Source: Alphaproteobacteria bacterium | Lineage (GTDB): Bacteria; Pseudomonadota; Alphaproteobacteria; Micavibrionales; Micavibrionaceae | DNA length: 62,308 bases | Assembly (NCBI GenBank): GCA_023150415.1 | Contig: JAKLKY010000005.1 | Coordinates: 1-62,308 of the forward strand | Direction of reading: 5' to 3' | Part shown: positions 41,901 to 51,887 of the stretch, in pieces | Layout: each line of letters opens with the position of its first letter | Numbering within the stretch: position 1 is the stretch's first letter | The notes under the pieces: model-generated | The model's input: the letters and a program-made list of their open reading frames with translations, nothing else | The model's database searches: none | What the model was told of the DNA's origin: nothing | Position numbers and translations under genes: made by a program

Positions 41901-43466
41901 ATGCGCCAGCATGTCATAAATTCCCTCACTCATCTTAATCCCTTGCGCTTAGGGCGTTCTACGCCAATATCAGACCGACTGGTCGTTCGCCCGGTGGATT
42001 CCCGTCCGGGCTGTGCGGAAACCGGGGCTGCACTGTTGAACGGCGCGCAGGGGCTGGAGCCGGAATATTGGCATCGCTGTTTGTGGCTGCGGGATATGCG
42101 CGCCTGCAGCGACGATGATGCGCGACAATCGGCGCGGCAGATGATCTTGCACTGGATCGAACAACATGGGCGCGAAGACCGTTTCGCCTGGCGCGCGGAT
42201 TTTATCGGTGCGCGTCTGACGCAGTGGTTATCGCACCATGATTTTTTCACAGGATCTGATGAGAGCGATTTTGATGAAAAATTCTTTGCAAGCGTTGATG
42301 AACATATCCGTCACCTGGACAAAATAATACCGGGCGGTTTGTACGGAATACCTGTTTTAGAGGCTCTGCAAGGCTTGATTTATGCCGGTTTGACGCTTGA
42401 AGGATGGGAGAATATAATTCCCCGGGCGCTTGCGATGTTCAGTGATGAGATCAATCGCCAGATCCTGCCTGATGGTTTGCATATCTCACGCTCGCCGGGG
42501 CAGCTGCAGCAGGCGCTCCAGATCCTTATGGATTGCAGAACACTGATGGCCTTGGCCGGCTATCCGCAACCTTTGATCCTGCAGCGCGCAGCCGAGCGCA
42601 TGGGCTTGGGCCTGCGCCTGTTTCGCATGCCTGACCGGGCGCTGGGCACTTTGCAAGGTACGGCAGAAGGCAATCCTGACATTATCGAAGCCTTGCTAGC
42701 ACAGGCGGCACCCGCCACCAAAACCATCGAAAGTCTCAAGCAAAGCGGGTTTGAACGCGTCAGCCGCGGCCGCAGCGTCTTGTTGATCGATCGCGGCGAT
42801 GCACCGCCCAAGCCCTATCTGGGCCATGCCGCGCCGCTGTCGTTTGAATTCTTCTGCGGCAAGCATCGCTTATTTGTCTCTTGTGGCACACACACCGCCA
42901 GTGCGGACTGGCAGGAAATCCTGCGTGCCAGCGCGGCGCATAATATGGTCGTTGTCGATAACCGCAGTGCGCATCCCCACAAGATTGTACTGGAGCGTCA
43001 AGACAATGCACGGCACACAGTGCTCGAAGGCCATCATGATGGCTATAGCAGCTTGAAGAATTTGATCGTCCAGCGCCAACTTGTGCTCAGCGCCGACGGC
43101 AACCGCTTGCAGGGTCAGGAATTGCTGAGCAGCGCGCGCAAGCCCAGCCAAGCGGTGCCGCTGGCGGTACGTTTTCATCTTCATCCCCGGGTTATTGCCT
43201 CGATCATTCGCAGCGGCGCAGCGGCCTTGCTACGTCTGCCCGATGGGTCAGGCTGGCGCTTCACGCCACAAAGTTCGCAAGATCTGTCTCTGCAGATCGA
43301 GGAAAGCATTTACCTGGGCGATGGCAAAACCCCGCGCAAAACGCAGCAGCTGGTGATCCATAGCGCGCTTGAGGAGAAGGATGCGCACATCCTGTGGTCG
43401 CTAACGCGCGAAGGCCTGTCCGACACACCTGCCAAGCGCGTGCAAACCCGGCAAACCCTTCTGTGA
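41901..43466 (+). CDS. Heparinase II/III family protein
   Basis: The 521-residue protein fits the heparinase II/III fold: an N-terminal alpha-helical toroid (about 50-260, with LPDGLHISRSPGQLQ) and a C-terminal beta domain (GHAAPLSFEFFCGKHRLFVSCGT, then AHNMVVVDNRSA with the conserved His-Asn). In Alphaproteobacteria such genes commonly follow rpe and are linked to cell-wall or polysaccharide turnover, though substrates are mostly unproven. No signal peptide is visible. Confidence 0.88.
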   Translation: MRQHVINSLTHLNPLRLGRSTPISDRLVVRPVDSRPGCAETGAALLNGAQGLEPEYWHRCLWLRDMRACSDDDARQSARQMILHWIEQHGREDRFAWRADFIGARLTQWLSHHDFFTGSDESDFDEKFFASVDEHIRHLDKIIPGGLYGIPVLEALQGLIYAGLTLEGWENIIPRALAMFSDEINRQILPDGLHISRSPGQLQQALQILMDCRTLMALAGYPQPLILQRAAERMGLGLRLFRMPDRALGTLQGTAEGNPDIIEALLAQAAPATKTIESLKQSGFERVSRGRSVLLIDRGDAPPKPYLGHAAPLSFEFFCGKHRLFVSCGTHTASADWQEILRASAAHNMVVVDNRSAHPHKIVLERQDNARHTVLEGHHDGYSSLKNLIVQRQLVLSADGNRLQGQELLSSARKPSQAVPLAVRFHLHPRVIASIIRSGAAALLRLPDGSGWRFTPQSSQDLSLQIEESIYLGDGKTPRKTQQLVIHSALEEKDAHILWSLTREGLSDTPAKRVQTRQTLL

Positions 43467-43669
43467 GACAGACAACACAGACGTACGTACGCCTCTTATA
43501 TTTCATAATTTAAGATTTTAACTTATTGAATATATGGAATAATTTCAGGTCCTTCAGTTTGTTTGGAGAATTTTTATGAGACGTACATCTTCTCTTTTTA
43601 TACAGGACCAAGACCCTAAAACTCATATTCATAATATAAATTTTAGATATGAATGTCAACAGGATTCTC

Positions 43670-45871
43670 ATGAAACATACTCTTCCAACACTCTTACTTA
43701 AGCACCATAAACACGCTATATTCGCTAGTATGATGACGATTATTCGCCGCGCCTGCTTTTCCTTTTTTCTTGCCGCCTTCGTTATTTTGACAATAGATGA
43801 ATCTGTGTGCGCGCAGACACAAGAACCGGTGATTCCGGTTGAGCGCTTCAGCGCCGAGGACATTGCCAAATTGCTGCATATTCGCCTGCTGGCGCAGCGC
43901 GAAACGATACAACCCGGAGAGACAATATGGATTGGTATCGAACATGCGATTGCACCTGGCTGGCATACCTATTGGCTCAATCCCGGCGATTCCGGCAGCG
44001 CGACACGCATCAGCTGGCAACTGCCTGAAGGCTTTCAGATCGGCGCCATCAACTGGCCGGTGCCACAGAAAATCCCCTATGGACCGTTGTTAAATTACGG
44101 CTATTCCGAGCAGGTCATTTTACTGCAGCCTCTGACCTCGCCGGAAGCCTTGCCTGAAGGACCGTTGAGCCTGCGCGCGAATATTGACGCGCTGGTATGC
44201 AAGGATGAATGCATCCCGGTTTCGCACAGCCTGGATCTGGTTCTGAACGGAGACAATGACGGGCTGGGCAATAACGAATTGTTGCAAAAAGCGCTGGCGC
44301 GTTTGCCGCTGCAGACGGCGTGGGACGTGTCCTATTTTCAGAGCGGGCCGGATTTCGTGCTGAATTTCCCCGCGCAAGCCGTGCAGGAGATCGGCGCGGC
44401 GCAGGATATTTCCTTTATCCCCGCCGATTGGGGGTTGATTAGCAACCCGGCCGCCGCCAAGGTTGAGAAAACCGAAACCGGCCTGCGCATAATGCAGCCA
44501 CGCGGGGAGCGCGACTTAGCCGAAGTCAAAACCATCACGGGCCTGTTGGCGATGAAGAACGCGCGGGGCGTGTTGACTGGATATGAGTTTCAAGCAAACC
44601 CCGATCCATCTGCCCCGCCCGTTACAATGCCGCCTTTGGCACAAGACACACAGCCAAAAGCGCAGCCATTACTGTCGCTGTCGATGGCGTTTTTCTACGC
44701 CCTTATCGGCGGATTGATCCTGAACTTGATGCCTTGCGTGTTTCCGGTTCTTTCCTTAAAAGCGCTGTCAATTGTTAAGAACGCGCATCATAATGCGGCG
44801 ACTGCGCGTTATCACGGGATGGTCTATACCGCAGGGGTGTTGGTCAGTTTCTGGCTGATTGCAGGCGCGTTGATCGCGTTGCAAAGCGCTGGCGCGCAAA
44901 TCGGTTGGGGCTTTCAACTGCAGCATCCGGCGGTGATTGCGTTGCTGGCGGCGCTGATGTTCCTTGTGGGTTTGAATTTGGCCGGGTTCTTTGAACTTAC
45001 GGTTATGGCCGGGCACGGCCTGTCACGCTGGATTGCCGGGCACGGGCTGGGCGCGTCTTTCTTCACAGGCGTTCTGGCGGTGCTGGTGGCCACGCCCTGC
45101 ACCGCTCCGTTTATGGCCGCGGCTTTGGGCTATGCCGCGCTGCAGCCGCCACACGCTTCGCTCATGATTTTCACGGGGCTGGGCCTGGGGCTGGCGCTGC
45201 CGTATCTGGCGATCTGTTTCATTCCGGCGCTACAAAAAACCCTGCCCAAGCCGGGTCCGTGGATGGAGATTTTCCGCCAGGCGCTGGCGTTTCCGATGTT
45301 TGGTTTTGCGGCATGGCTGGTGTGGGTGTTGGCGCAGCAAGGCGGGAGCTTCGCTGTGCTGAGCGCTTTACTGGGCCTGATTGCCCTGACGCTGGGGATT
45401 TGGCTTTTGAAACATCATGCGCGCGTTGCAAAATTATTGAGCTTAATGGCTTTTGCGCTGGGTTTTTGTTTGTTGCTGGCCACAGGATGGATGGGCGCAA
45501 CGGCCGCGCCCCAGCCCGATTTTGGCCAGCGCTTTTCCCCCGCTGTGCTTGAAGAGGCGCTGCAATCGCCCGATCCGGTGTTTGTAGAGATGACAGCAGC
45601 ATGGTGCATTACCTGCAAGTTTAATCACGCAACATCGATCAATATTGAATCCACCCGCGCGCTGTTTGCCGAGAAGAAGGTGCGGTATCTGGTGGGCGAC
45701 TGGACGAATGCCGATCCGCAAATCACTGAATTTCTGCGCGGCTATGGACGCAATGGCGTGCCGCTCTATATTGTTTACGGGCAGCCCGACCCGGCGACGG
45801 GAACACGGCCGGAGCCCGTTGTTCTGCCGCAGATCCTGACGCCGGGGATTGTGGCGAACGCGGTAGAGTAA
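43670..45871 (+). CDS. dsbD: DsbD/ScsB-type thiol-disulfide interchange protein
   Basis: The 733-residue protein has a signal-like N-terminus, a periplasmic domain (residues 50-330) with two internal Cys, and a membrane domain of about eight spans with the redox Cys in NLMPCVFPVLS and ATPCTAPFM. A C-terminal thioredoxin-like domain follows with AAWCITCKFN. It moves electrons from the cytoplasm to periplasmic partners. AGGA at 6 nt precedes the ATG at 43670; the in-frame ATG at 43649 lacks this, and one at 43733 would start directly at the signal peptide. A secreted redoxin gene follows. Confidence 0.93.
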   Translation: MKHTLPTLLLKHHKHAIFASMMTIIRRACFSFFLAAFVILTIDESVCAQTQEPVIPVERFSAEDIAKLLHIRLLAQRETIQPGETIWIGIEHAIAPGWHTYWLNPGDSGSATRISWQLPEGFQIGAINWPVPQKIPYGPLLNYGYSEQVILLQPLTSPEALPEGPLSLRANIDALVCKDECIPVSHSLDLVLNGDNDGLGNNELLQKALARLPLQTAWDVSYFQSGPDFVLNFPAQAVQEIGAAQDISFIPADWGLISNPAAAKVEKTETGLRIMQPRGERDLAEVKTITGLLAMKNARGVLTGYEFQANPDPSAPPVTMPPLAQDTQPKAQPLLSLSMAFFYALIGGLILNLMPCVFPVLSLKALSIVKNAHHNAATARYHGMVYTAGVLVSFWLIAGALIALQSAGAQIGWGFQLQHPAVIALLAALMFLVGLNLAGFFELTVMAGHGLSRWIAGHGLGASFFTGVLAVLVATPCTAPFMAAALGYAALQPPHASLMIFTGLGLGLALPYLAICFIPALQKTLPKPGPWMEIFRQALAFPMFGFAAWLVWVLAQQGGSFAVLSALLGLIALTLGIWLLKHHARVAKLLSLMAFALGFCLLLATGWMGATAAPQPDFGQRFSPAVLEEALQSPDPVFVEMTAAWCITCKFNHATSINIESTRALFAEKKVRYLVGDWTNADPQITEFLRGYGRNGVPLYIVYGQPDPATGTRPEPVVLPQILTPGIVANAVE

Positions 45872-45894
45872 ATATTTAAAAAGAGGGAAATAGC

Positions 45895-46497
45895 ATGAAA
45901 CGCTTGATGATGATCGTTGCTTTGGTTTTGTTCAATCTGCCCGTACTGGCCGCGCCGGAGATCGGCCAGCCAGCACCGGATTTCACCATCAAGGATATCG
46001 ACGGCAAGGAATTCAACCTCGCTGATCACAAGGGCAAGGTTATTGTTCTCGAATGGACAAACCACGAATGCCCCTTCGTACGCAAACATTATGAAAGCGG
46101 CAACATGCAAAAAACCCAGCAAGCCGCACGTGATCAGGGCGTGGAATGGGTGAGTATTGTCTCTAGCGCGCCGGGCCGCCAAGGTCATGTCGGCGCGGAT
46201 GAGGCGCGCAAAATCGCGCAGGAGAACAAGGCTGTGATCACAACCAAATTGCTGGATGAAAGCGGCGAGATTGGCAAAGCCTACGCCGCGCAAACAACCC
46301 CGCATATGTTCGTGATCAACAAGGATGGGGTATTGGCCTATATGGGCGCGATCGACGACCAGCCCAGCCCGCGCGCCGAAACCGTGGAAGGCGCACAGAA
46401 CTACGTGCTGGCAGCGCTGGCGGATTTGAGCGCCGGCAAACCCGTCACCACCGCGCAAACCCAGCCCTATGGCTGCGCGGTGAAGTACGGGGAATAA
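45895..46497 (+). CDS. Secreted redoxin (AhpC/TSA-thioredoxin fold)
   Basis: The 200-residue protein has a signal peptide (MIVALVLFNLPVLAAPE) and a redoxin domain with IGQPAPDFTIKDIDG, then one Cys in NHECPFVRKHY (where peroxiredoxins or TlpA have the peroxidatic Cys). A second Cys is in YGCAVKYGE at the C-terminus. It may be a periplasmic thiol peroxidase-like protein or a DsbD-reduced disulfide carrier. It lies 23 bp after dsbD, so the DsbD product is a likely electron donor. Confidence 0.9.
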   Translation: MKRLMMIVALVLFNLPVLAAPEIGQPAPDFTIKDIDGKEFNLADHKGKVIVLEWTNHECPFVRKHYESGNMQKTQQAARDQGVEWVSIVSSAPGRQGHVGADEARKIAQENKAVITTKLLDESGEIGKAYAAQTTPHMFVINKDGVLAYMGAIDDQPSPRAETVEGAQNYVLAALADLSAGKPVTTAQTQPYGCAVKYGE

Positions 46498-46590
46498 TGT
46501 TCTTATAATTTCCCTTTCTTAACCACTGAAAATTATGGTATTTTGGGGATAAGTCTGTTTGTCCGCTGATTCGCTTCTATCTTATTCCTG

Positions 46591-48354
46591 ATGTTTTCAT
46601 CGCAGAGAAAAAACGCTCCGTCCAACGCTGGCGGCTTTAACCTGCCGCAGGCGCAAGGGGAAGGCCCACGCATTGTTTTGAATGCTGAAGGGAAGCTGGT
46701 TTACGCCAGCGCGGATATCTTCATCCCGCAGGAAGACCCTATGGCCTTTCAGTTTGACTGGATTACGGGTGCTGACCGGCGCATGTATCTGGTGGGCGCG
46801 GCGGTTGAAGAAAGGCAGATCAATACGCCACGGGTTTCCACCTCTGCAGAAATGTTTATGGAGCTCAGCAGCGATGCGATGTTGATTTTGGATGCGCAAG
46901 GCGTGATTGTTAGGGCGAATTCTGCCTTCTTCAGCGCCACAGGGATCAACGCCGAAAAAATTGGCCGCCAGACTTTCATCGACCTGTTTCAAGAAAACGA
47001 TCGCCCCGCCATTCGCACCAATCTGCAGATGCTGCATTGCGCGGGGGGCGAAGATCAAACGCCTTGCCGCGGTGCGGATTTTGAAGGGCGTATGATGACG
47101 GCCGACAACCGCGCACTGCGGATGCAGTGGCAGCCTTTTAAAATCGGTGACCTCTATTACTGCATCGGCCGCGATGTCGGCGCCACGAAGGCGCAGCAAA
47201 AAGCACTGGAGCGCCGCGAAAAACAATTGGAAGAAGCGGAATCCATCGCACGCATGGGCCATTGGCACTGGACGATAGGGCAGCAGCGCTTTGAGTGGTC
47301 GGTTGAAATTTACCGCATCTTTGGCCTGGACCCCAGGGAATTTTCGCCGGATTTTCACGCGCTGGCGGGGCGCGTGCACAAACATGACCGCGACCGCGTG
47401 AACCAGGCGTTTCAACGCGCGATCATCGAGCAAAACGATTACGACATGGAATTTCGCATTCTGCGTCCGGAGGGCGAGGTGCGGTATATTCGCTGCGAGG
47501 GGCGCTGCGCGCGCGATGCCAGCGGCGAGGTCACAGCGCTTTACGGCATCATGCAGGACATGACGGAACGCGTTGCGCAGGAAATTGCCTTGCGGGACGC
47601 CAAGGACGCGGCAGAGCGCGCCTATAACGCCAAGTCGCAATTTCTGGCCAATATGAGCCATGAGCTGCGCACGCCCTTGAACGCCATTATCGGCTTTTCC
47701 GAGATGATGCAGCGCCAGTTGCTGGGCCCCATCGGCACCGAGAAATATCTGGAGTATATCGCGGGCATTCGCGAGAGCGGTGAGCATTTGCTCGACCTGA
47801 TCACCGACATTCTTGATATGTCGAAGATCGAGGCGGGGAAATACGAATTGGATCTTGAAGAAGTGCCCGTCGCCAAAACCATCGGACTGGCGCTGCATAT
47901 GATGGAAGGGCGCGGTTTGGAATCCGGCGTGAAGATTTGCGCTCTGAAGGACGTCGCGCAGGATTTGCACATCATTGCCGACCGGCGCGCGGTGATGCAG
48001 ATCATGCTTAATTTGCTCTCCAATGCCGTGAAGTTTTCAAGACAGGGCGGCGAAGTGCAGGTGACCTGCCAAGCGCGCGAGAGCGATATTGTTCTGAAAG
48101 TCATCGATCACGGCATCGGCATTCCGCCCAACAAGCTGGCAACGATCACGCGCCCGTTCGAGCAGGTGAGCGCGTCCTACACGCGCGAGCATGAAGGATC
48201 GGGCCTCGGCCTGGCGATCACAAAAGAACTCGTGGAAATGCATGGCGGAAGCATGAGCATCGATTCCGTTCTCGGCCACGGCACCAGCGTCACCATCCGC
48301 CTGCCGTTTGATGCCAGCAAGGCGGGGAAGAAAAGCAAGAAGGCGGCGGCGTAG
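46591..48354 (+). CDS. PAS-domain sensor histidine kinase
   Basis: The 587-residue soluble protein lacks membrane spans. PAS domains are at about residues 85-200 and 215-330 (the second is PAC-like, with HRDRVNQAFQRAI preceding). The HisKA H-box [20 protein letters not shown] follows at about residue 353. The HATPase has an N-box (MLNLLSNAVKFSRQGG), G1 (DHGIGIPPN) and G2 (SGLGLAITKELVEMHGG). No receiver domain or regulator gene is adjacent. It is probably a global or cell-cycle-like (PleC/DivJ-type) kinase, as this arrangement is common in Alphaproteobacteria, but no partner can be assigned. Confidence 0.93.
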   Translation: MFSSQRKNAPSNAGGFNLPQAQGEGPRIVLNAEGKLVYASADIFIPQEDPMAFQFDWITGADRRMYLVGAAVEERQINTPRVSTSAEMFMELSSDAMLILDAQGVIVRANSAFFSATGINAEKIGRQTFIDLFQENDRPAIRTNLQMLHCAGGEDQTPCRGADFEGRMMTADNRALRMQWQPFKIGDLYYCIGRDVGATKAQQKALERREKQLEEAESIARMGHWHWTIGQQRFEWSVEIYRIFGLDPREFSPDFHALAGRVHKHDRDRVNQAFQRAIIEQNDYDMEFRILRPEGEVRYIRCEGRCARDASGEVTALYGIMQDMTERVAQEIALRDAKDAAERAYNAKSQFLANMSHELRTPLNAIIGFSEMMQRQLLGPIGTEKYLEYIAGIRESGEHLLDLITDILDMSKIEAGKYELDLEEVPVAKTIGLALHMMEGRGLESGVKICALKDVAQDLHIIADRRAVMQIMLNLLSNAVKFSRQGGEVQVTCQARESDIVLKVIDHGIGIPPNKLATITRPFEQVSASYTREHEGSGLGLAITKELVEMHGGSMSIDSVLGHGTSVTIRLPFDASKAGKKSKKAAA

Positions 48355-48366
48355 GTCTCCGGCGAT

Positions 48367-48393
48367 GGGGACACAATGATTCATTGTGTCCCC
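48367..48393. repeat. 27-bp palindrome (GGGGACACAATGA arms)
   Basis: A 13-nt arm and its complement flank one base. It is followed only by GTTTAAT, so the case for a terminator is weak. It lies after the kinase gene. Confidence 0.5.
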
Positions 48394-48455
48394 GTTTAAT
48401 CCACAAAAAATTAACTTTTTACTATGAAGCGCACGAAAATCCTTCTTCGTGATTC

Positions 48456-49223
48456 TTATTGGGTGTAATCCACCCGCATCAAATACAGCCCACAGGCCGG
48501 GGCTGTGGGGCCGCCTTTGGTGCGGTCGCGGGCGGCTAATGCGGATTTTATATCCTCTGGCGTCCATTTGCCCTGCCCCACCAGCGCCAGCGTACCCACC
48601 ATATTGCGCACCTGATGATGCAAGAATGATTTTGCCTCAACATGAATAGCGAGATGCTGCGATTCATCGTGCGGTGACATGTGCTCTTCAATATCTAATC
48701 GCATGAGCGTGCGCAGTGGCGTTTTGGCCTGGCATTGCGCGTCGCGGAACGTGCTGAAATCGTGATGACCCATCAGATGCACCGCCCCGGCGCGCATCGC
48801 CGCAACATCGAGCGGATGATAGACATGCCAGGCGCGATTGTGATCGAAGCTCAGCTTCTGCGGCCGGGCGATGATGCGGTAGGTATAGAGTTTATTGATC
48901 GCGCTGAACCGCGCGTTGAAATCCTCGCCTACGGCCTGAGCGCGGATGATGCTGATCGGGTGCAGGCGCAGATGCGCGTTAATGCCCTTGGCCAGTTCAA
49001 ATCCTGCATAGGCGCGGTCCAGCGTCAGATCCGCATGCGCAACCTGTCCTTTGGCATGCACGCCGGCATCGGTGCGCCCGGCGACGGTCAGTGCGACGGG
49101 TTGCTGCAGCATTTTTGCTGCAGCCTCTTCAATCGTTTGCTGCACGGAAGGCACATCGGCCTGACGCTGCCAGCCGGCATAGGCGCTGCCGTCATATTCG
49201 ATGGTGAAGGCCCAGCGAGTCAT
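48456..49223 (-). CDS. truA: tRNA pseudouridine38-40 synthase
   Basis: The 255-residue enzyme isomerises uridines 38-40 of tRNA anticodon stems. The catalytic Asp is in GRTDAGVHAKGQV, and RWAFTIEYDGSAYAGWQRQ is the conserved N-terminus. FLHHQVRNMVGTL is the family's C-terminal RNA-binding element. It is the last gene of a leftward operon and its ATG overlaps the fmt stop by 4 bp. Confidence 0.96.
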   Translation of the reverse strand: MTRWAFTIEYDGSAYAGWQRQADVPSVQQTIEEAAAKMLQQPVALTVAGRTDAGVHAKGQVAHADLTLDRAYAGFELAKGINAHLRLHPISIIRAQAVGEDFNARFSAINKLYTYRIIARPQKLSFDHNRAWHVYHPLDVAAMRAGAVHLMGHHDFSTFRDAQCQAKTPLRTLMRLDIEEHMSPHDESQHLAIHVEAKSFLHHQVRNMVGTLALVGQGKWTPEDIKSALAARDRTKGGPTAPACGLYLMRVDYTQ

Positions 49224-50119
49224 GCGATTTTAATATAGCCCCCGTTCACGGCATCGGTGAAATTCATCGGCGCTTTGCCCTCGGGCTGCAAGCGCAGGAT
49301 TTTCAGATAGGTGTTCTGGCCGCAGGCCCATGTTCCTGTGCCCGGCTCTAGCGCAATTTGTGCTTCCAGAATTTTAAACCGTTTTACGCCGATCTCCGCC
49401 CAGGTGCCCGGCCAGGGATTGAGTGCACGGATCTGGCGGTCGATTTGTGGCGCGGGCTGCGCCCAGTCGATAAGCCCGTCTTCTTTCTTCAGCAAGGGCG
49501 CATGCGTGGCCAGCGCGTTGTCTTGCGGCGTGGAATGCAGCATTTTTTGCTGCGCCAGCGTATCCATTTGCTGCACAATCATCCGTGCGCCCAGCGTCGC
49601 CAGTTCGTCATGCAGCGATTGCGCAGTTGTGCGTGCCGAGATGGGCACGCTTTGCTGCGCGATCATCGGGCCGGTGTCGAGCCCTTCATCCATTTGCATT
49701 AAGGTGATGCCGCTCTCATCATCGCCTTCCCAAATGGCGCGTTGAATAGGCGACGCGCCGCGCCAGCGCGGCAGGAGAGAAGCATGAATATTAATGCAGC
49801 CGTAGCATGGCGCCTGCAAAATCGCTTTGGGCAACAACAAGCCATACGCCGCCACCACCGCCACATCGGCACGCAAGGCGGCGAATTTTGTTTGTTCCTC
49901 GGCGGACTTTAAAGACGCTGGATGAAAGACCGGAATGCCGTGCAGCACGGCATAATCCTGCACAGGGCTGGGCTGCATCTGCTGCCCCCGACCTTTGGGG
50001 CGCGGCGGCTGGCTATATACCGCGATAATGTTGTGGCGCGATTGATAAAGCGAGGTCAAAGAGCCCACCGCAAAATCCGGCGTGCCCATGAAGATGATGC
50101 GTAATCGGTTATCGGTCAT
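49220..50119 (-). CDS. fmt: Methionyl-tRNA formyltransferase
   Basis: The 299-residue enzyme formylates initiator Met-tRNA using 10-formyl-THF. LRIIFMGTPDFAVGSL is the N-terminal strand-loop, and HASLLPRWRGASPIQRAI the active-site region (Asn-His-Asp motif with NIHASLL and the later ITLMQMDEGLDTGP). The C-terminal anticodon/binding domain is normal in length. It is coupled to truA by a 4-bp overlap and follows def after 3 bp. Confidence 0.97.
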   Translation of the reverse strand: MTDNRLRIIFMGTPDFAVGSLTSLYQSRHNIIAVYSQPPRPKGRGQQMQPSPVQDYAVLHGIPVFHPASLKSAEEQTKFAALRADVAVVAAYGLLLPKAILQAPCYGCINIHASLLPRWRGASPIQRAIWEGDDESGITLMQMDEGLDTGPMIAQQSVPISARTTAQSLHDELATLGARMIVQQMDTLAQQKMLHSTPQDNALATHAPLLKKEDGLIDWAQPAPQIDRQIRALNPWPGTWAEIGVKRFKILEAQIALEPGTGTWACGQNTYLKILRLQPEGKAPMNFTDAVNGGYIKIA

Positions 50120-50122
50120 CGA

Positions 50123-50644
50123 TTATAAAATTTCCTGTTTCTTCATTTTTTCCACCCGCTTTATAATCATATTCTTCTTGAGCTTCGAGAGGTAATCGAT
50201 GAAGAGCACGCCATTGAGATGATCGATCTCATGCTGCACGCAGTGGGAGAGGAGTCCGTTGGCCTCCAGCTCCGCCTCCTGATTGTTGAAATCCACATAT
50301 TTCACGCGCACGCTGGCCGGGCGTTCGACCTCGGCATATTGTTCGGGGATGGACAGGCAGCCTTCTTCCATCACGCTGATCTCCTCAGATTCCCAGATGA
50401 TCTGCGGATTGGCCATGAAGATCGGCGCGGGGGCTTCGCCTTCCTTACGGCTGGCCAGATCCATCACCAGAACACGGTTAAGAAGCCCCACCTGATTGGC
50501 GGCCAGCCCAATGCCGGGCGCGTCGTACATCGTTTGCAGCATGGCATTCATCTGCGCCTGCACATCGGCATCAACACGCGCGACTTCGCTGGCTGTTTGC
50601 CGCAGCACGGGATCGGGGATGGTTATAATAGTGTAGGGTTTCAT
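50123..50644 (-). CDS. def: Peptide deformylase
   Basis: The 173-residue metallohydrolase removes the N-formyl group from nascent proteins. Motif 1 is GIGLAANQVG, motif 2 EEGCLSIP with the metal-ligand Cys, and motif 3 HEIDHLNG with two ligand His and the catalytic Glu. It sits upstream of fmt in one operon (def-fmt-truA). Confidence 0.97.
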   Translation of the reverse strand: MKPYTIITIPDPVLRQTASEVARVDADVQAQMNAMLQTMYDAPGIGLAANQVGLLNRVLVMDLASRKEGEAPAPIFMANPQIIWESEEISVMEEGCLSIPEQYAEVERPASVRVKYVDFNNQEAELEANGLLSHCVQHEIDHLNGVLFIDYLSKLKKNMIIKRVEKMKKQEIL

Positions 50645-50650
50645 GGCTCT

Positions 50651-51838
50651 TTACGCGCTTTTTCTTTCCTGTGTTGGTGCGATCATCCGCAAGTTGTTGT
50701 CAATCGCCGTCGGTGAATCCAGATTTTTATTGCCGGGCTGCAGCGATTCAAATTTTCGCGCCTTAATCAAGACATTGCCCTCCAGCGATCCTATGGATTT
50801 ATTATACGCATCCACCGCGCCTTCCAAAGCACCGCCCAATTTCCCGACATGGTCGGCAAAGACGGTGAGGCTTTTATACAACTCACTGCCCAGCGCCGCA
50901 ATCTCCTGCGCGTTTTTGGCGATTTCCACCTGCCGCCAGCTCAGCAGCACGACGCGCAGCAAAGACATCAGCAAAGTCGGCGAGGCGATGATGATATTGC
51001 GCTCGGCCGCGTAATCGATCAATGCGGGATCAGCCCGCAGGGCCATGCTAAACAAGGGTTCGGAGGGGATGAACAGCACGGTGAAATCGGCGCTGTCCAC
51101 ATTTTCCCAATACCCTTTCTGCCCCAGCTTGCGCACGTGCTCACGCACCTGCCGGGCGAGGTTGGTGGTAATGTTTTGCTGCGCTGATTCATCAAGTGTG
51201 CTGGAAATTTGCTGCACGAATTCATTTATGGGTGCCTTCGCATCGACGACAATATGCAGGCCGTCTTGCAGATGGATCACCACGTCGGGGCGCAGGCGGC
51301 CCTGATCGTTGCTCATCGCCACTTGTGTCTGGTAATGCACGCCCTTGATCAAGCCAGATTTATCAAGAAGTCCTTCGAGCACAAATTCTCCCCAGACCCC
51401 CTGCGCCGCTGGATCGCGCAGCGCCCCTACCAGCCGCGCTGTCTCCCGCTGCAAGATTTGCAGATCGGCGCGCAATGCCTGATCGGTGCCTTTGGTTTGT
51501 TCTAAGACCTGATTCAGCGCCTCAAGATTTTTGTGCACGGGCTTGATCAGATCGTCGATCGCTCGCTGACGCTTGTCGAGGTCATGCGCGGAATCCTTAT
51601 GCGCTTCGCTCAGACGCGCCTCGGCCAGTTTCAAAAAAGATTCGTGGGCTTGTTGCACGGCTTCTTGTGCGGTCAGTTTAAAATGGCCGGTCATGGATTC
51701 TTGCGCCGCTTGCTGCGCCTCTATTTGCGCCTGCATTTCCGCAGCGCGCAGCTGCGTCCGCATCAAACGCGAGAACAGCACCGCTCCGCACGCCGCCGCG
51801 CCCAGAGCAAAGCCGATGATGAGACTCAAGATATCCAT
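50651..51838 (-). CDS. rmuC: DNA recombination protein RmuC
   Basis: The 395-residue protein has an N-terminal membrane helix (LIIGFALGAAACGAVLF), a long coiled coil (about 40-150) and a C-terminal RmuC domain (VIHLQDGLHIVVDAKAPINEF, with the nuclease-like DAK motif). RmuC limits recombination of inverted repeats. The ATG at 51838 (from MDILSL) is chosen over 51865, as the latter adds only a poorly conserved leader. def starts 7 bp beyond its stop. Confidence 0.9.
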   Translation of the reverse strand: MDILSLIIGFALGAAACGAVLFSRLMRTQLRAAEMQAQIEAQQAAQESMTGHFKLTAQEAVQQAHESFLKLAEARLSEAHKDSAHDLDKRQRAIDDLIKPVHKNLEALNQVLEQTKGTDQALRADLQILQRETARLVGALRDPAAQGVWGEFVLEGLLDKSGLIKGVHYQTQVAMSNDQGRLRPDVVIHLQDGLHIVVDAKAPINEFVQQISSTLDESAQQNITTNLARQVREHVRKLGQKGYWENVDSADFTVLFIPSEPLFSMALRADPALIDYAAERNIIIASPTLLMSLLRVVLLSWRQVEIAKNAQEIAALGSELYKSLTVFADHVGKLGGALEGAVDAYNKSIGSLEGNVLIKARKFESLQPGNKNLDSPTAIDNNLRMIAPTQERKSA

Positions 51839-51887
51839 TGTAAAAATCCCTTTTCGTATTTCCAAAAACCCAGTGTATCATGCCGCT

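Noticed and set aside
46597-47970. A 457-residue ORF antisense to the PAS kinase
   Set aside because: The overlapping sense frame has full PAS, HisKA and HATPase motifs; the antisense product has none.
48367-48393. A strong terminator after the PAS kinase
   Set aside because: The stem is perfect but nearly loopless and lacks a T-run on either side.
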